The notes below the pieces were generated by a model that did no database searches, was not told the origin of the DNA, and saw nothing but the letters and a program-made list of their open reading frames with translations. A DNA stretch of 64,000 nt from CAMPKL01 sp963817465 (GTDB taxonomy: Bacteria > Acidobacteriota > Terriglobia > Bryobacterales > UBA6623), in assembly GCA_963817465.1 (NCBI GenBank), contig CAWFOP010000017.1:24742-88741 (forward strand). Reading direction: 5' to 3'. Positions 27,438-36,474 of the stretch are shown in pieces. A program made the position numbers and the translations under genes. The stretch's first letter is position 1, and each line of letters opens with the position of its first letter.

Positions 27438-28685
27438 ATGAATCAGAGCAAACGCAATTACCGTATCGTCGGCGGCCTCGCAGCCGCGGGCTTGCTGGCG
27501 GCTGGCGCCTGTATGGTCCAGGACCAAGCCACGACCGAGGCGTCGGATCCGTCGGGCGTGATGGCGCCGCGATTCGAGGTCGACCCCTTGTGGCCGAAGC
27601 CGCTGCCGAACCATTGGATCCTGGGCCCGGCGATCGGCGTCGACGTCGACGCTGAGGACAACGTCTGGATCATCCACCGCGGCGCCTCGCTCGAGCCCAA
27701 GGAAATCTACCCCACCTGGGACCCGCCGGCTTCGGACTGCTGTCTTCCCGCGCCCCCGGTTCTGGAGTTCAGCGCGGACGGCGCGCTGCTGAACCACTGG
27801 GGCGGCCCGGGGGAAGGCTACGATTGGCCCGCCTCGAACCACGGCATCGATGTCGACTACAAAGGCAACGTCTGGATCGGCGGCAACGGCCGCGGTCAGG
27901 CGCCAGCGAACCTGCCGCATGACGAGAGCGCGATGGGCCAGGGCCGCGTGCACGACAGCATGGTCTTGAAGTTCACCCAGAGCGGCAAGTTGCTGATGCA
28001 GCTCGGCAAGCCGTTCGAGGGGAAAGGCAGCAACGACTTGGAGAACTTCAAGCTGCCGGCCAAGACGCTCGTCGACCCCAAGACGAATGAGCTCTACGTG
28101 GCGGACGGCTATGGCAACCGGCGGGTGATCGTGCTCGACGCGGACACCGGCGAGTACAAGCGGCACTGGGGCGCCTACGGCAACAAGCCCGACGATACGC
28201 AGCTTCCGCCTTACAAGGGCGGCGAGCCGGCGCCGCAGCAGTTCCGAACGCCGGTGCACGCGGTTGCGCTGGCGGAGGACGGCCTGCTTTACGTCTGCGA
28301 CCGGACGAACGATCGCATCCAGGTGTTCCAGACCGACGGCACGTTCGTGAAGGAGACGTTCATCGAGCCGGATACGCTCGGCGACGGCTCGACGTTCGAC
28401 GTTGCCTTATCGCGCGATCCCGAGCAGAAGTTCTTGTATGTCGCCGATGGGTCGAACCAGAAGATTCATATCCTCGACCGGCAATCGCTCGAAGAGTTGA
28501 CCTCGTTCGGCGACGGCGGGCGGCAACCCGGCGAGTTCTATGCGGTGCACAGCATCGCCACTGACTCGAAAGGGAACATCTACACGACCGAGACCTATCA
28601 CGGCCGGCGCGTGCAGAAGTTCGTGTTCAAGGGCCTGGCGCCGGTCACGAAGAAGGATCAGGGGACCGTCTGGCCGACGGATTGA
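27438..28685 (+). CDS. NHL-repeat beta-propeller protein, exported
   Basis: 415 residues from ATG 27438 (MNQSKRNYRIVGGLAAAGLL); the open frame upstream lacks a signal-like start. The N-terminus is hydrophobic with a possible lipobox (AAGACM). Repeats such as AIGVDVDAEDNVWIIHRGAS, NHGIDVDYKGNVWIGGNGRG, NELYVADGYGNRRVIVLDAD, GLLYVCDRTNDRIQVFQTDG and SIATDSKGNIYTTETYHGRR are classic NHL blades of a six-bladed propeller. Such proteins bind glycans or peptides or act as lyases. A TATGAT lies at 27413-27418. Its 3' end overlaps the convergent kinase gene by 28 bp. Confidence 0.88.
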   Translation: MNQSKRNYRIVGGLAAAGLLAAGACMVQDQATTEASDPSGVMAPRFEVDPLWPKPLPNHWILGPAIGVDVDAEDNVWIIHRGASLEPKEIYPTWDPPASDCCLPAPPVLEFSADGALLNHWGGPGEGYDWPASNHGIDVDYKGNVWIGGNGRGQAPANLPHDESAMGQGRVHDSMVLKFTQSGKLLMQLGKPFEGKGSNDLENFKLPAKTLVDPKTNELYVADGYGNRRVIVLDADTGEYKRHWGAYGNKPDDTQLPPYKGGEPAPQQFRTPVHAVALAEDGLLYVCDRTNDRIQVFQTDGTFVKETFIEPDTLGDGSTFDVALSRDPEQKFLYVADGSNQKIHILDRQSLEELTSFGDGGRQPGEFYAVHSIATDSKGNIYTTETYHGRRVQKFVFKGLAPVTKKDQGTVWPTD

Positions 28686-30325
28686 CGCTCTTTGAAACAA
28701 CGGAGACCGCGCCGTTCGTTTGGGCCGACTCTGGTGCGAGGGCTTGCTTCCTTCGGTTGAACGGGGTTTTGTTCCAACCAATCCAGTATGGCGGTCCGGT
28801 TAACCGGCTTCACCATGCGGGCGTCGAATAGCGATCCCCTCGCCCCGTTGCCCTGCAGGTTGTAGCCCGAGATCGCAACGATTTTCGTTCCATCCAGGCC
28901 CTCTAAGTCGCGTAGCTTGGCGGCGACGGCGAAGCCGTCCATGTCGGGAAGGCCGATGTCGAGCAATACGGTTCCGGGTTGCTCGCGAGAGGCGAGCTCA
29001 ATCGCGGTTTGCCCGTCATGGGCGAGCAGGACGTTATGGCCGGCGTCGCGCAAATAGAGGGCGAGTCCTTCGGCGAGATCGCGGTTGTCATCGACAACCA
29101 AAATGTTGCCCGACCGGCCGGAAGCTTGCTCGCGTTGCGGCGCGGTCCTATTCAGCGCTGGGGAGGGCGCTTGTTTGAGCCCTGGAAGCTTCACGGTAAA
29201 CTCGCTGCCTTGGCCTACCCCTGGACTTGAAACCGAGACTTCGCCTCCATGCATTTCAACGAGGCTCTTCACGAGGCTGAGACCCAGGCCCAGCCCCGAT
29301 ACGGTCCGCTCGTTATCGGCCTTGCTCTGGACGAACGGCTCGAAAACCCGCTCGAGCATTTCAGGTGCGAGACCGTTGCCGTTGTCGCGACAGCGGATCA
29401 CCGCCTGATCGGCGCTTCGTTCCGCTGTCAACGCAACTCGGCCGCCTGGAGGAGTGTATTTCGCCGCGTTGGAGAGCAGGTTGACGACGACTTGCTCGAG
29501 GCGGTCGGAATCGGCTTCAAGGTAAACGTCGTCAGGCAACGTAACAGTGAAGTCATGTTTGCGCTGCGCCATCGCCTCTTGCACGGCGGCGGCGGAGTTC
29601 TCGAGAATCTCGCGCAGCGAAACCCTCTGTTTTCGCAGGTCTACCTTTCCGCGCGTGATGCGCGAGACGTCGAGAAGGTCATCAACCAATCGCTCGAGCT
29701 GTTTTACCTGACGAGCCATCATGTGCTCGATCCAGGCTCGGCGGTCGGGCGTAGGATCGGACTCCAGGAGAGTCGTGCCGCCGCTGATCGCCGCGAGAGG
29801 GTTTCTGAGCTCGTGTCCGAGCACGGCTAGGAACTCGTCTTTGAGCTGGTTCGCCCGCTCCAGCTTTTCTTGCACTCGAACGCGTTCCGCCACTTCGAGC
29901 TTGAGAGCCTCATTGGCGTCACGGAGTTCGGCGGTCTTCTCGTGAACACGATCGTCAAGTTCGGCGTTGGCCTTAAGCAGGGCGGTTTCCGCTCTTTGTC
30001 TGGCGCCGGTCAAGGCGGAAATTAGAAAGGTCAACACCAAGAAAAGAGCAAGACGCAGCAGCTCGGAGGTTGTCGGAAGAAGTGGGGCGCTTGGAAGGAA
30101 AAGCGGACGCACCGCTATGCTCGTAACCAGTGCGGCGAGAATTCCTGGCCCCATGCCGGCGTGCCACGCCACCACAATTACCGCGGTGATTGCGAATATT
30201 ACGGGGTTATGGGGAACGACGAGCCACAACGCGTAAGCGGCAAACATCATCCCGACCGGGACGATTACGGCAAACGTGTAACGATAAAGAGCCGATGCCG
30301 GCTCACGTCTATAGGTTGCCTTCAT
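28658..30325 (-). CDS. Membrane hybrid histidine kinase with C-terminal receiver
   Basis: 555 residues from ATG 30325 (MKATYRREPASALYRYTFAV). Four hydrophobic helices in the first 120 residues resemble DUF4118 sensor modules. A coiled coil follows (QRAETALLKANAELDDRVHE). HisKA has the phospho-acceptor His in EFLAVLGHELRNPLAAISGG. HATPase motifs are NLLSNAAKYTPPGG, DNGNGLAPEM and GLGLGLSLVKSLVEMHGG. The receiver domain has ILVVDDNRDLAEG and the acceptor Asp in VLLDIGLPDMDG, plus the Lys in ARMVKPV. It would autophosphorylate and pass phosphate to its own receiver or a partner. The start codon overlaps the divergent TonB receptor start, and a TATGAT at 30342-30347 lies inside that gene. Confidence 0.9.
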   Translation of the reverse strand: MKATYRREPASALYRYTFAVIVPVGMMFAAYALWLVVPHNPVIFAITAVIVVAWHAGMGPGILAALVTSIAVRPLFLPSAPLLPTTSELLRLALFLVLTFLISALTGARQRAETALLKANAELDDRVHEKTAELRDANEALKLEVAERVRVQEKLERANQLKDEFLAVLGHELRNPLAAISGGTTLLESDPTPDRRAWIEHMMARQVKQLERLVDDLLDVSRITRGKVDLRKQRVSLREILENSAAAVQEAMAQRKHDFTVTLPDDVYLEADSDRLEQVVVNLLSNAAKYTPPGGRVALTAERSADQAVIRCRDNGNGLAPEMLERVFEPFVQSKADNERTVSGLGLGLSLVKSLVEMHGGEVSVSSPGVGQGSEFTVKLPGLKQAPSPALNRTAPQREQASGRSGNILVVDDNRDLAEGLALYLRDAGHNVLLAHDGQTAIELASREQPGTVLLDIGLPDMDGFAVAAKLRDLEGLDGTKIVAISGYNLQGNGARGSLFDARMVKPVNRTAILDWLEQNPVQPKEASPRTRVGPNERRGLRCFKERQSVGQTVP

Positions 30326-30347
30326 GACCTTGCGCCGTACTATCATA
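30310..30347. promoter_or_regulatory. Overlapping divergent start region (kinase / TonB receptor)
   Basis: The ATG of the kinase (30325-30323, minus) and the ATG of the receptor (30324-30326, plus) overlap in a CATG tetranucleotide, leaving no intergenic DNA. A plus-strand -10-like TATAGG lies at 30310-30315, 8 nt before the receptor ATG. A minus-strand TATGAT lies at 30347-30342, 16 nt before the kinase ATG. Each promoter would therefore sit within the other gene. This is read from sequence only. Confidence 0.45.
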
Positions 30348-33300
30348 GCCATTTTACTCGCCTGCTGGATCTGGGCGGCGGGGCGCGGGATGCTCGCCCA
30401 GAGTTATACCGCTCTGTTGAAAGGGCGAATCGCGGATCCGGCGGGTCTGCCGATCAGCCACGCTCGGGTCGAGATTCGCGACCAAAGAACGGGCCGTGAG
30501 CTGACGGTCTTCACGGACGGACGAGGCGCCTACGTCGTTCGCGACCTGGCTCCGTCGCACTACGAGATGCGCGCCGAAGCGGAGGGCTTCCGCGCCTACG
30601 TAGAGCCCGATATCGTGCTCGAAGTCGCTCAGGAAAGGAGGATTGACGCAACTCTCGAGCTCGGCGACGAGACGCAGGTTGTGACCGTCGAGGCGCAGGG
30701 CGGGATCATCGACGGCGAATCGGGCCAGCGCGGCCAAACCGTTACCGACGAGGAGATTCATGCACTGCCTCTGAACGGACGCAACTACCTGTCCCTGGCG
30801 TTACTGGCTCCGGGCGTTGTTCCCGCCGCCGCCGGACAAAACCCGAACAACCTGAATGGGGCGAGGGCGGATCACGTATCTTACCTTTTAGACGGAGTGA
30901 ATAACATGCGCCGGCGCGGAAACGAACAAACCGTTTTGCCGTCGCTGGAAGTTGTGCAGGAGTTCCGAATTCTTACCGACTCTTTCTCGGCGGAATACGG
31001 CAGGATGGCGGGCGTTGTTTCCGTCGCGATGAAATCGGGGGGTAACGACCTCCACGGCTCCTTATTCGAGTTCTTTCGCAATGACGCATTAGACGCCCGC
31101 GGCTTTTTCGATGCGCAAACTCCGCGTCTGAAGCGGAATCAGTTCGGCGGACTCCTGGGCGGTCCCATTCGAACGAATCGAGCCTTCTTTCTAATCAGCT
31201 ACGAAGGGCTGCGCAACCGCGAAGAGCAGACGAAGTTATCGCGCGTTCCGACTCTGGACGAGCGGCAAGGCCGGTTTTCCTCGCCTTTGCGAGATCCGGC
31301 GACGGGCGCCGCGTTTCCCGCCAATGAAATCCCGGCTTCGCGAATCGATCCGGTCGCCCGCCGGCTCCTCGAGTTCGTGCCGCTCCCCAACCGGACCGGC
31401 GTCGTCAACTTCGGCACGGTCGATTCGATCGACTCCGACAGGGATGCGATGACCGCCAAGGTCGACTTTCTCGCCAATGATCGGAACCGCTTTTCGCTTC
31501 GGACCGTGTTGGATCTGCGGGACGGCAGCGACCCGTTTCGCGGCACGAACTTGCCGGGTTTCGGCAGCGTTTCCCGGACGAACAACCAGAACTGGGGTCT
31601 GACCTACACGCGGTTGTTCAGCCCCGCCGTCATCACGGAATTGCGTCTCGGCTTCGGCCGGACCACCTTCACGGAAAACTCCGTCAATGCCGGCAAAAAC
31701 ACTGCGGCGGACGCCGGCCTTTTGGGGACTGCGCCGGGCTCTGGACTGACCAATATCGTAGTCGCCGGCTATACGCCGTTCGGAGACGTCGCATCATTGC
31801 CGTCGAGGTGGGCGGACAACTCCTACTCGCTTTCGAGCACGACGAGCTGGGTGAAGGGCCGGCATCTGGTGAAGTTTGGGGGCGAATTTCAGCGAGCGCA
31901 ATACTCCGAGCTGTTCGGAGCCTACACGATGGGTCAGTTGGCTTTTATCAACGGCTTTAGCGGCAACGCATTCGGTGACTTTCTGCTGGGTCTTCCCGCG
32001 CAGGCCCAACGCCAGGTCGGCACGAACAAGGCCTATCTGCTAAGCAACATGGCCGGCGCCTTCATCCAGGACAGTTGGCAGATCGCTTCGCGTCTAACAC
32101 TGGATTTCGGGCTGCGTTACGACCTGAGTCAGCCGCCGCTGGAGAAGTACGATCGCTGGGCGAACTTCCTTCCGGAACTGGGGCGGTCGATCTTGGCCGG
32201 GGATCCGGACTACCCGCGCAGTCTATTGCGGACCGATCCGCTGAGCCTTTCGCCTCGGTTCGGATTCGCCTGGAGGGTCGGGCCCGAGGGCCGCACGGTG
32301 ATCCGCGGCGGGTACGGCGTGTTCTTCGACTACGACATGCAGTTTCAGGTATATCAGGCCCTTGGCGGAACAGCGTACCCCTTCACGCGGTTGGAGCTTT
32401 TGCAGGCCAGCGCGAGAGCTCCCTTGTCGCTGGCCGACCCGTTCGGCGCCTCGACGGCGATCAATCCGGCGGCGCTAAGTCCGAACGGTTGGGAGTATCG
32501 CAATCCGAGCCCGTATACGCAGAACTGGAACTTCACGCTGGGACGGCGCCTCACCGCTAACACCGGAGTCGAACTGGCGTATGTGGGCGCCAAGGGGACG
32601 CATCTGTCGGCGGCGCTCAACTTGAATCAGCGCATTCGGACTCCGCAGGGCGATCTGACGCCGTTCGCCGGTCTGGGGCGCGTGATCGTGTTCGAGCCCG
32701 AAGCCAACTCGACGTACCAGGCGCTGCAGGCTTGGGTTCGACACCGCGCAAGCGGCGGATTGTCTTTTCGGTCCGGGTTGACGCTGTCCAAGGCCATCGA
32801 TCAGGTCTCTTTCGGTTCCGCGGCGCGGCAACCGCAGGACGCGCGTGACTTGGGCGCTGAGCGGGGCTTGGCGGATTTCGACCGGCGCCTCACCTGGAGC
32901 GGCGACGTGCTGTACGACTTGCCGGTCGGCCGCACACGTCGCTTTGGCGCGACATTCCCTGGCTGGTTGCAGGCCATCGCCGGCGGCTGGGGGGTGAACG
33001 TGATGGTGTACGCCTACAGCGGTCTCCCGTTCACTCCTTCGCAGACGGGCAATTCGCAAGCGGGTCAGCCGACGCGCCCCGACCGACTTGGCGACGGCTC
33101 GTTAGCGGCGCCCGGAGTCGGCCGGTGGTTCGACCCGGCGGCGTTCGCGATAACGCCGCTCGACGCTTTTCGGTTCGGCGATTCCGGACGGAACATATTG
33201 GTTGGTCCCGGGTCGCTCACGGTGGACGCCGGGATCGCCAAGGAGTTTGTGGCGGGAGAAGGTCGTTCATTGCAGTTCCGCGGTGAATTCTTCAATGCGT

Positions 33301-33416
33301 TGAACCGGGCCAACTTCGGTCTTCCTGCGACGGCGATTGATCAACCCACCGCGGGCGTCATTACCTCCGCCGGACCCGGAAGGCAGATCCAATTGGGATT
33401 GAAGTTCTCATTCTGA
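30324..33416 (+). CDS. Oar-like TonB-dependent receptor with carboxypeptidase-regulatory domain
   Basis: 1030 residues from ATG 30324 with signal peptide (IIAILLACWIWAAGRGMLAQ). Residues about 28-110 form a carboxypeptidase-regulatory-like/CNA-B fold (LLKGRIADPAGLPISHARVE). The plug region includes TDEEIHALPLNGRNYLSLAL and SYLLDGVNN. A long beta-barrel follows and ends in the outer-membrane signature QLGLKFSF. Acidobacteria use many such receptors for import of oligosaccharides or other large nutrients powered by TonB. Its size matches Oar-type proteins (about 1000-1200). The divergent kinase suggests a regulatory link. The substrate cannot be told, but sulfatases and glycosidases nearby make a glycan plausible. 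Confidence 0.92.
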   Translation: MTLRRTIIAILLACWIWAAGRGMLAQSYTALLKGRIADPAGLPISHARVEIRDQRTGRELTVFTDGRGAYVVRDLAPSHYEMRAEAEGFRAYVEPDIVLEVAQERRIDATLELGDETQVVTVEAQGGIIDGESGQRGQTVTDEEIHALPLNGRNYLSLALLAPGVVPAAAGQNPNNLNGARADHVSYLLDGVNNMRRRGNEQTVLPSLEVVQEFRILTDSFSAEYGRMAGVVSVAMKSGGNDLHGSLFEFFRNDALDARGFFDAQTPRLKRNQFGGLLGGPIRTNRAFFLISYEGLRNREEQTKLSRVPTLDERQGRFSSPLRDPATGAAFPANEIPASRIDPVARRLLEFVPLPNRTGVVNFGTVDSIDSDRDAMTAKVDFLANDRNRFSLRTVLDLRDGSDPFRGTNLPGFGSVSRTNNQNWGLTYTRLFSPAVITELRLGFGRTTFTENSVNAGKNTAADAGLLGTAPGSGLTNIVVAGYTPFGDVASLPSRWADNSYSLSSTTSWVKGRHLVKFGGEFQRAQYSELFGAYTMGQLAFINGFSGNAFGDFLLGLPAQAQRQVGTNKAYLLSNMAGAFIQDSWQIASRLTLDFGLRYDLSQPPLEKYDRWANFLPELGRSILAGDPDYPRSLLRTDPLSLSPRFGFAWRVGPEGRTVIRGGYGVFFDYDMQFQVYQALGGTAYPFTRLELLQASARAPLSLADPFGASTAINPAALSPNGWEYRNPSPYTQNWNFTLGRRLTANTGVELAYVGAKGTHLSAALNLNQRIRTPQGDLTPFAGLGRVIVFEPEANSTYQALQAWVRHRASGGLSFRSGLTLSKAIDQVSFGSAARQPQDARDLGAERGLADFDRRLTWSGDVLYDLPVGRTRRFGATFPGWLQAIAGGWGVNVMVYAYSGLPFTPSQTGNSQAGQPTRPDRLGDGSLAAPGVGRWFDPAAFAITPLDAFRFGDSGRNILVGPGSLTVDAGIAKEFVAGEGRSLQFRGEFFNALNRANFGLPATAIDQPTAGVITSAGPGRQIQLGLKFSF

Positions 33417-33501
33417 AGGTTTCCTCGGAAGCCCTCGAATGAAGAAAATGCCTCACCGGCAAGTAAACAATTCCAGTCGCATGGGCCGTAAAGGTAGGTG
33501 A

Positions 33502-33539
33502 CGCGGCGCCGCTCGACAAAATCCTCTAACGGCGCCGCG
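33502..33539. repeat. 10-bp perfect inverted repeat downstream of the TonB receptor
   Basis: CGCGGCGCCG (33502-33511) and CGGCGCCGCG (33530-33539) form a perfect 10-bp stem with an 18-nt loop. It lies 85 bp after the receptor stop inside the 306-bp gap 33417-33722. It may be a Rho-type or mRNA-stabilising hairpin. No U-tract follows, and no coding region is seen in the rest of this gap except the ribosome site AGGAGG before 33723. Confidence 0.45.
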
Positions 33540-33722
33540 GAAAGAGCCGGGGCGCCTGCGGCGCCAATCCGCTTTGATTGACGCGGGATCGAACAGGCGA
33601 AGCATGCCCGCCGTGCGATACATCACGCACCAGGGAAGGAGTTGGCTATGCGATTGCCCATGCGCTCCCCGGAACCGAGAGGTTTCTTTGGCAGTGAGTC
33701 GCATTTCGACAAGGAGGTCAAT

Positions 33723-33980
33723 ATGTACAAACTGCTTTCAACGTTGTCTCTCTCCGCATTGCTGATCGGGGCCGCTGGCGTTCCGGTTTGGGCCCAAGAC
33801 AGTTCAGCCGCCGCGGCGAAGCTGTTCGCGCAGCTCGACAAGAACAAGGACGGCAAACTCGGCCAAGCTGAGTTCACCGCCGATTCTAATTTGACGGCAA
33901 CCCAGTTCGCGGACTGGGACGCGGATGGCGACAAGTACGTGTCGAAAGCCGAGTTCGTGGCGAACTACGGCAAAGCTTAG
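33723..33980 (+). CDS. Small secreted EF-hand protein
   Basis: 85 residues from ATG 33723, which has a near-perfect AGGAGG ribosome site; the longer upstream frame is not needed. The signal (LSTLSLSALLIGAAGVPVWA) is followed by two EF-hands. The first is DKNKDGKLGQAE (canonical DxNxDG). The second is DADGDKYVSKAE, where the usual Gly at position 6 is Lys. It probably binds calcium in the periplasm or outside as a buffer or switch. It is a single gene closed by a clear intrinsic terminator. Confidence 0.85.
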   Translation: MYKLLSTLSLSALLIGAAGVPVWAQDSSAAAAKLFAQLDKNKDGKLGQAEFTADSNLTATQFADWDADGDKYVSKAEFVANYGKA

Positions 33981-34011
33981 CCTTCTCGAACTTGTACTAC
34001 CAGATCATCCT

Positions 34012-34047
34012 TAGCGGGCGATTCGGATCGGATCGCCCGCTATTTTT
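34012..34047 (+). terminator. Intrinsic terminator of the EF-hand gene
   Basis: TAGCGGGCGAT (34012-34022) pairs perfectly with ATCGCCCGCTA (34032-34042). This gives an 11-bp stem with a 9-nt loop, followed at once by TTTTT (34043-34047). It lies 31 bp past the EF-hand stop. It is the cleanest Rho-independent terminator in the window. Confidence 0.9.
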
Positions 34048-34071
34048 CTGTGATCGAGCGGCATAAGTTTC

Positions 34072-36336
34072 TCACTCAACGGTGTAAACGCCGATGTCGA
34101 ACCCGCGTTGTCCTGCGGCTTTCTTTCCGTGAAACGCCACGACATTTTTACCGGCGCGCAGGGCGTCGGCGAAGCGACTCAAGTCGAGAGTCTGGTAGTG
34201 CCGCCGGACCGGGCGCTCGTCCGCGAGGTCGAGGATGAGCTTGCCGTTCAAATAGAGCTCGCCGGCGTCGGCGTCATGATAAATGTCGGCCCAGAGATTG
34301 CCGGGGACGCTGTCGAGTTGGAACTCCCGCCGCAGCCAGATGTCGCTGGAATCCTTCCAGACCGTGCCGGTCTTGAACAACGAGTCCCCTCCGGCTTGAA
34401 ACGGCGCCGCGCCGGTTTGCCAAGGGGCGGCGAAATCCGGATCGCGCCAGCCGTCGGCCGGCGCCGTTGTGGAATAGCTCCACTGGTCGGCTGAAGTTTT
34501 GAACAGCCAGCGGACGGGCTTGGGATCGGCGTAGAGCCGATCGTGCAGCTTGTTGAGGGCGGCCTCGTCGAACTTGATCACGGAGCGGTCGTAGGTCATC
34601 AGCCCGTTGACCTCGCCTTCCACATCGGTGGTCTGCGTGTAAATCGCGGCGGCCAGACCGCGACCCGGAAGCGAAACGGCGCTGCCGACAATGCGCTGGT
34701 ATTGCTCGTTCAACTCTTCGCGGCTGTGGTAGGTGCGGTAGCCCCAGTTGCGTTTGTTCCACCACAGGCGACCTTCCACGGGCCACCCCAGGCCGCCGAA
34801 CTCGCCGAGCACGGCGGCCCGGTCGTTTTGGGGCATCTCGATGCCGGGGCCTGGGTAGATATGGATGTCGAGGACGTCGCCCACGCCGCGGTCGGTCCAG
34901 CCGCTGACCGAGTCGACCAGGCGCGAGGGGTCATAGGCCTTCGTCCAAGCGGCAATGCGGGCGGTGTCGTACTGGCCCCAGCCTTCGTTGAACGGAACCC
35001 ACATGACGATGGACGGCTGGTTGTGCAGCGCGTCGAGCATCTCGCGGTATTCGGTCTGCCACTCGGCTTGCGATACGCCTTCGCGCGATGCGTCCTCGGC
35101 GTCGGTCGGGTCGACGAACAGCCCGCCGGGAACGCGACCCATGTAGCCGCTGGGCATGTCTTGCCACACGAGCAGGCCGAGCTTGTCGCACCAGTAGTAC
35201 CAGCGCGCCGGTTCGACCTTCACGTGTTTGCGCGCCATGTTAAACCCGAGCTTTTTGGTGACCTCGATGTCGGAACGCAGGGCTTCGTCGGTGGGCGCGG
35301 TGTAAAGGCCGTCCGGCCACCAGCCCTGGTCGAGCGGACCAAGCTCAAAGAGCGGCTTGTTGTTGAGCAGGAGCCGCTCGAAGCCAAGCTTGCCGCGGCC
35401 GAGCGAGATTTTGCGCATGCCGAGGTAGCTGCCCACGCGGTCGACTGCGGCGCCGCCTTCCAGGAGCGCGACATCCAGGTCGTACAGGTGCGGCGAATCC
35501 GGGGACCACAGCTTCGGCTGCGAGATGTCGACGGCTATCTCCTCGCCGGCGGCTCCTTCCGCCTGGCCGACTTGGTCTCCGCCGTCGTTGACCGTGACCC
35601 TCACGCGGGCGCTGGGGGCGGCGCGCGTCGGGTTGACGCGAACCAGGGCGCGCGCGCCGTCGACGTCGGGCGTGATCTTCAACGACTCGATGGCGGTCTC
35701 GGGGACCGGCTCGAGCCAGACGGTTTGCCAGATGCCGGTGACGGCGGTGTACCAGATGCCTTCCGGCTCGCGGACCTGCTTGCCGCGCGGTTGCGTCCCG
35801 GCGTCGCTGGGATCCCACACATCGACGACGATTTCTTGCTCGCCCGCGTCGGTCAGCGCGTCGGTGATGTCGAATGAGAACGGCGTGTACCCTCCGCGGT
35901 GCATGCCCATCTGGAAGCCGTTGACCCAGACGATCGCCTGCCAGTCCACCGCTCCGAAGTGCAGCAAGACGTGTTGACCCCTCCAGCCGGAGGGAATTTC
36001 AAAGGTGCGGCGGTACCACAGCTCCTTGCTTTCGCCGACGCTCTTCTTGACGCCGGACAAGGCCGACTCGGCCGCGAAGGGGACCAGGATCTCGCCCTGA
36101 TAGCTCTGCGGGGCGGGCGATCCGCGGTCGACAATGGCGTAGTTCCACAGGCCGTTGAGGTTCAGCCACGCGTCGCGCGTCATCTGCGGTCGCGGGTACT
36201 CCGGCAGTGCGTTGGACGGCGAGACGTCCGCGGCCCAGCGCGTCATCAAGGGGTTGTCGGCCGGGGCCCAACCTTGGGCCGCGAGGGCGGCGGACAGCGA
36301 CAGCGTCAGGATGAGGATACGGTGAAACTGCGGCAT
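34072..36336 (-). CDS. Exported glycoside hydrolase family 2 (beta-galactosidase-like)
   Basis: 754 residues from ATG 36336 with signal (ILILTLSLSAALAAQ). The order is a GH2 sugar-binding jelly-roll (YPRPQMTRDAWLNLNGLWNY, AIVWVNGFQMGMHRGGYTPF), an immunoglobulin-like domain, then the TIM barrel. The acid/base Glu is in VPFNEGWGQYD and the likely nucleophile Glu in VLGEFGG. A C-terminal carbohydrate-binding-like jelly roll (LWADIYHDADAGELYLNGKL) completes it. GH2 enzymes cleave beta-galactosides, -mannosides or -glucuronides. It is convergent with the EF-hand gene and fits the glycan-scavenging theme of the region. Confidence 0.92.
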   Translation of the reverse strand: MPQFHRILILTLSLSAALAAQGWAPADNPLMTRWAADVSPSNALPEYPRPQMTRDAWLNLNGLWNYAIVDRGSPAPQSYQGEILVPFAAESALSGVKKSVGESKELWYRRTFEIPSGWRGQHVLLHFGAVDWQAIVWVNGFQMGMHRGGYTPFSFDITDALTDAGEQEIVVDVWDPSDAGTQPRGKQVREPEGIWYTAVTGIWQTVWLEPVPETAIESLKITPDVDGARALVRVNPTRAAPSARVRVTVNDGGDQVGQAEGAAGEEIAVDISQPKLWSPDSPHLYDLDVALLEGGAAVDRVGSYLGMRKISLGRGKLGFERLLLNNKPLFELGPLDQGWWPDGLYTAPTDEALRSDIEVTKKLGFNMARKHVKVEPARWYYWCDKLGLLVWQDMPSGYMGRVPGGLFVDPTDAEDASREGVSQAEWQTEYREMLDALHNQPSIVMWVPFNEGWGQYDTARIAAWTKAYDPSRLVDSVSGWTDRGVGDVLDIHIYPGPGIEMPQNDRAAVLGEFGGLGWPVEGRLWWNKRNWGYRTYHSREELNEQYQRIVGSAVSLPGRGLAAAIYTQTTDVEGEVNGLMTYDRSVIKFDEAALNKLHDRLYADPKPVRWLFKTSADQWSYSTTAPADGWRDPDFAAPWQTGAAPFQAGGDSLFKTGTVWKDSSDIWLRREFQLDSVPGNLWADIYHDADAGELYLNGKLILDLADERPVRRHYQTLDLSRFADALRAGKNVVAFHGKKAAGQRGFDIGVYTVE

Positions 36337-36474
36337 GGCTGATAGGTTTGACGGCGCGTAAGCGCTTGCATCGCGGGACGCCTTTCAGGCTAACAAGGAA
36401 CCGTCTCGAGGTGGACGGAGTCGGAGTCGCCGCGGCGCCCGAACCCCCGCCCGCGTATGGGATACTGCTTTGCC

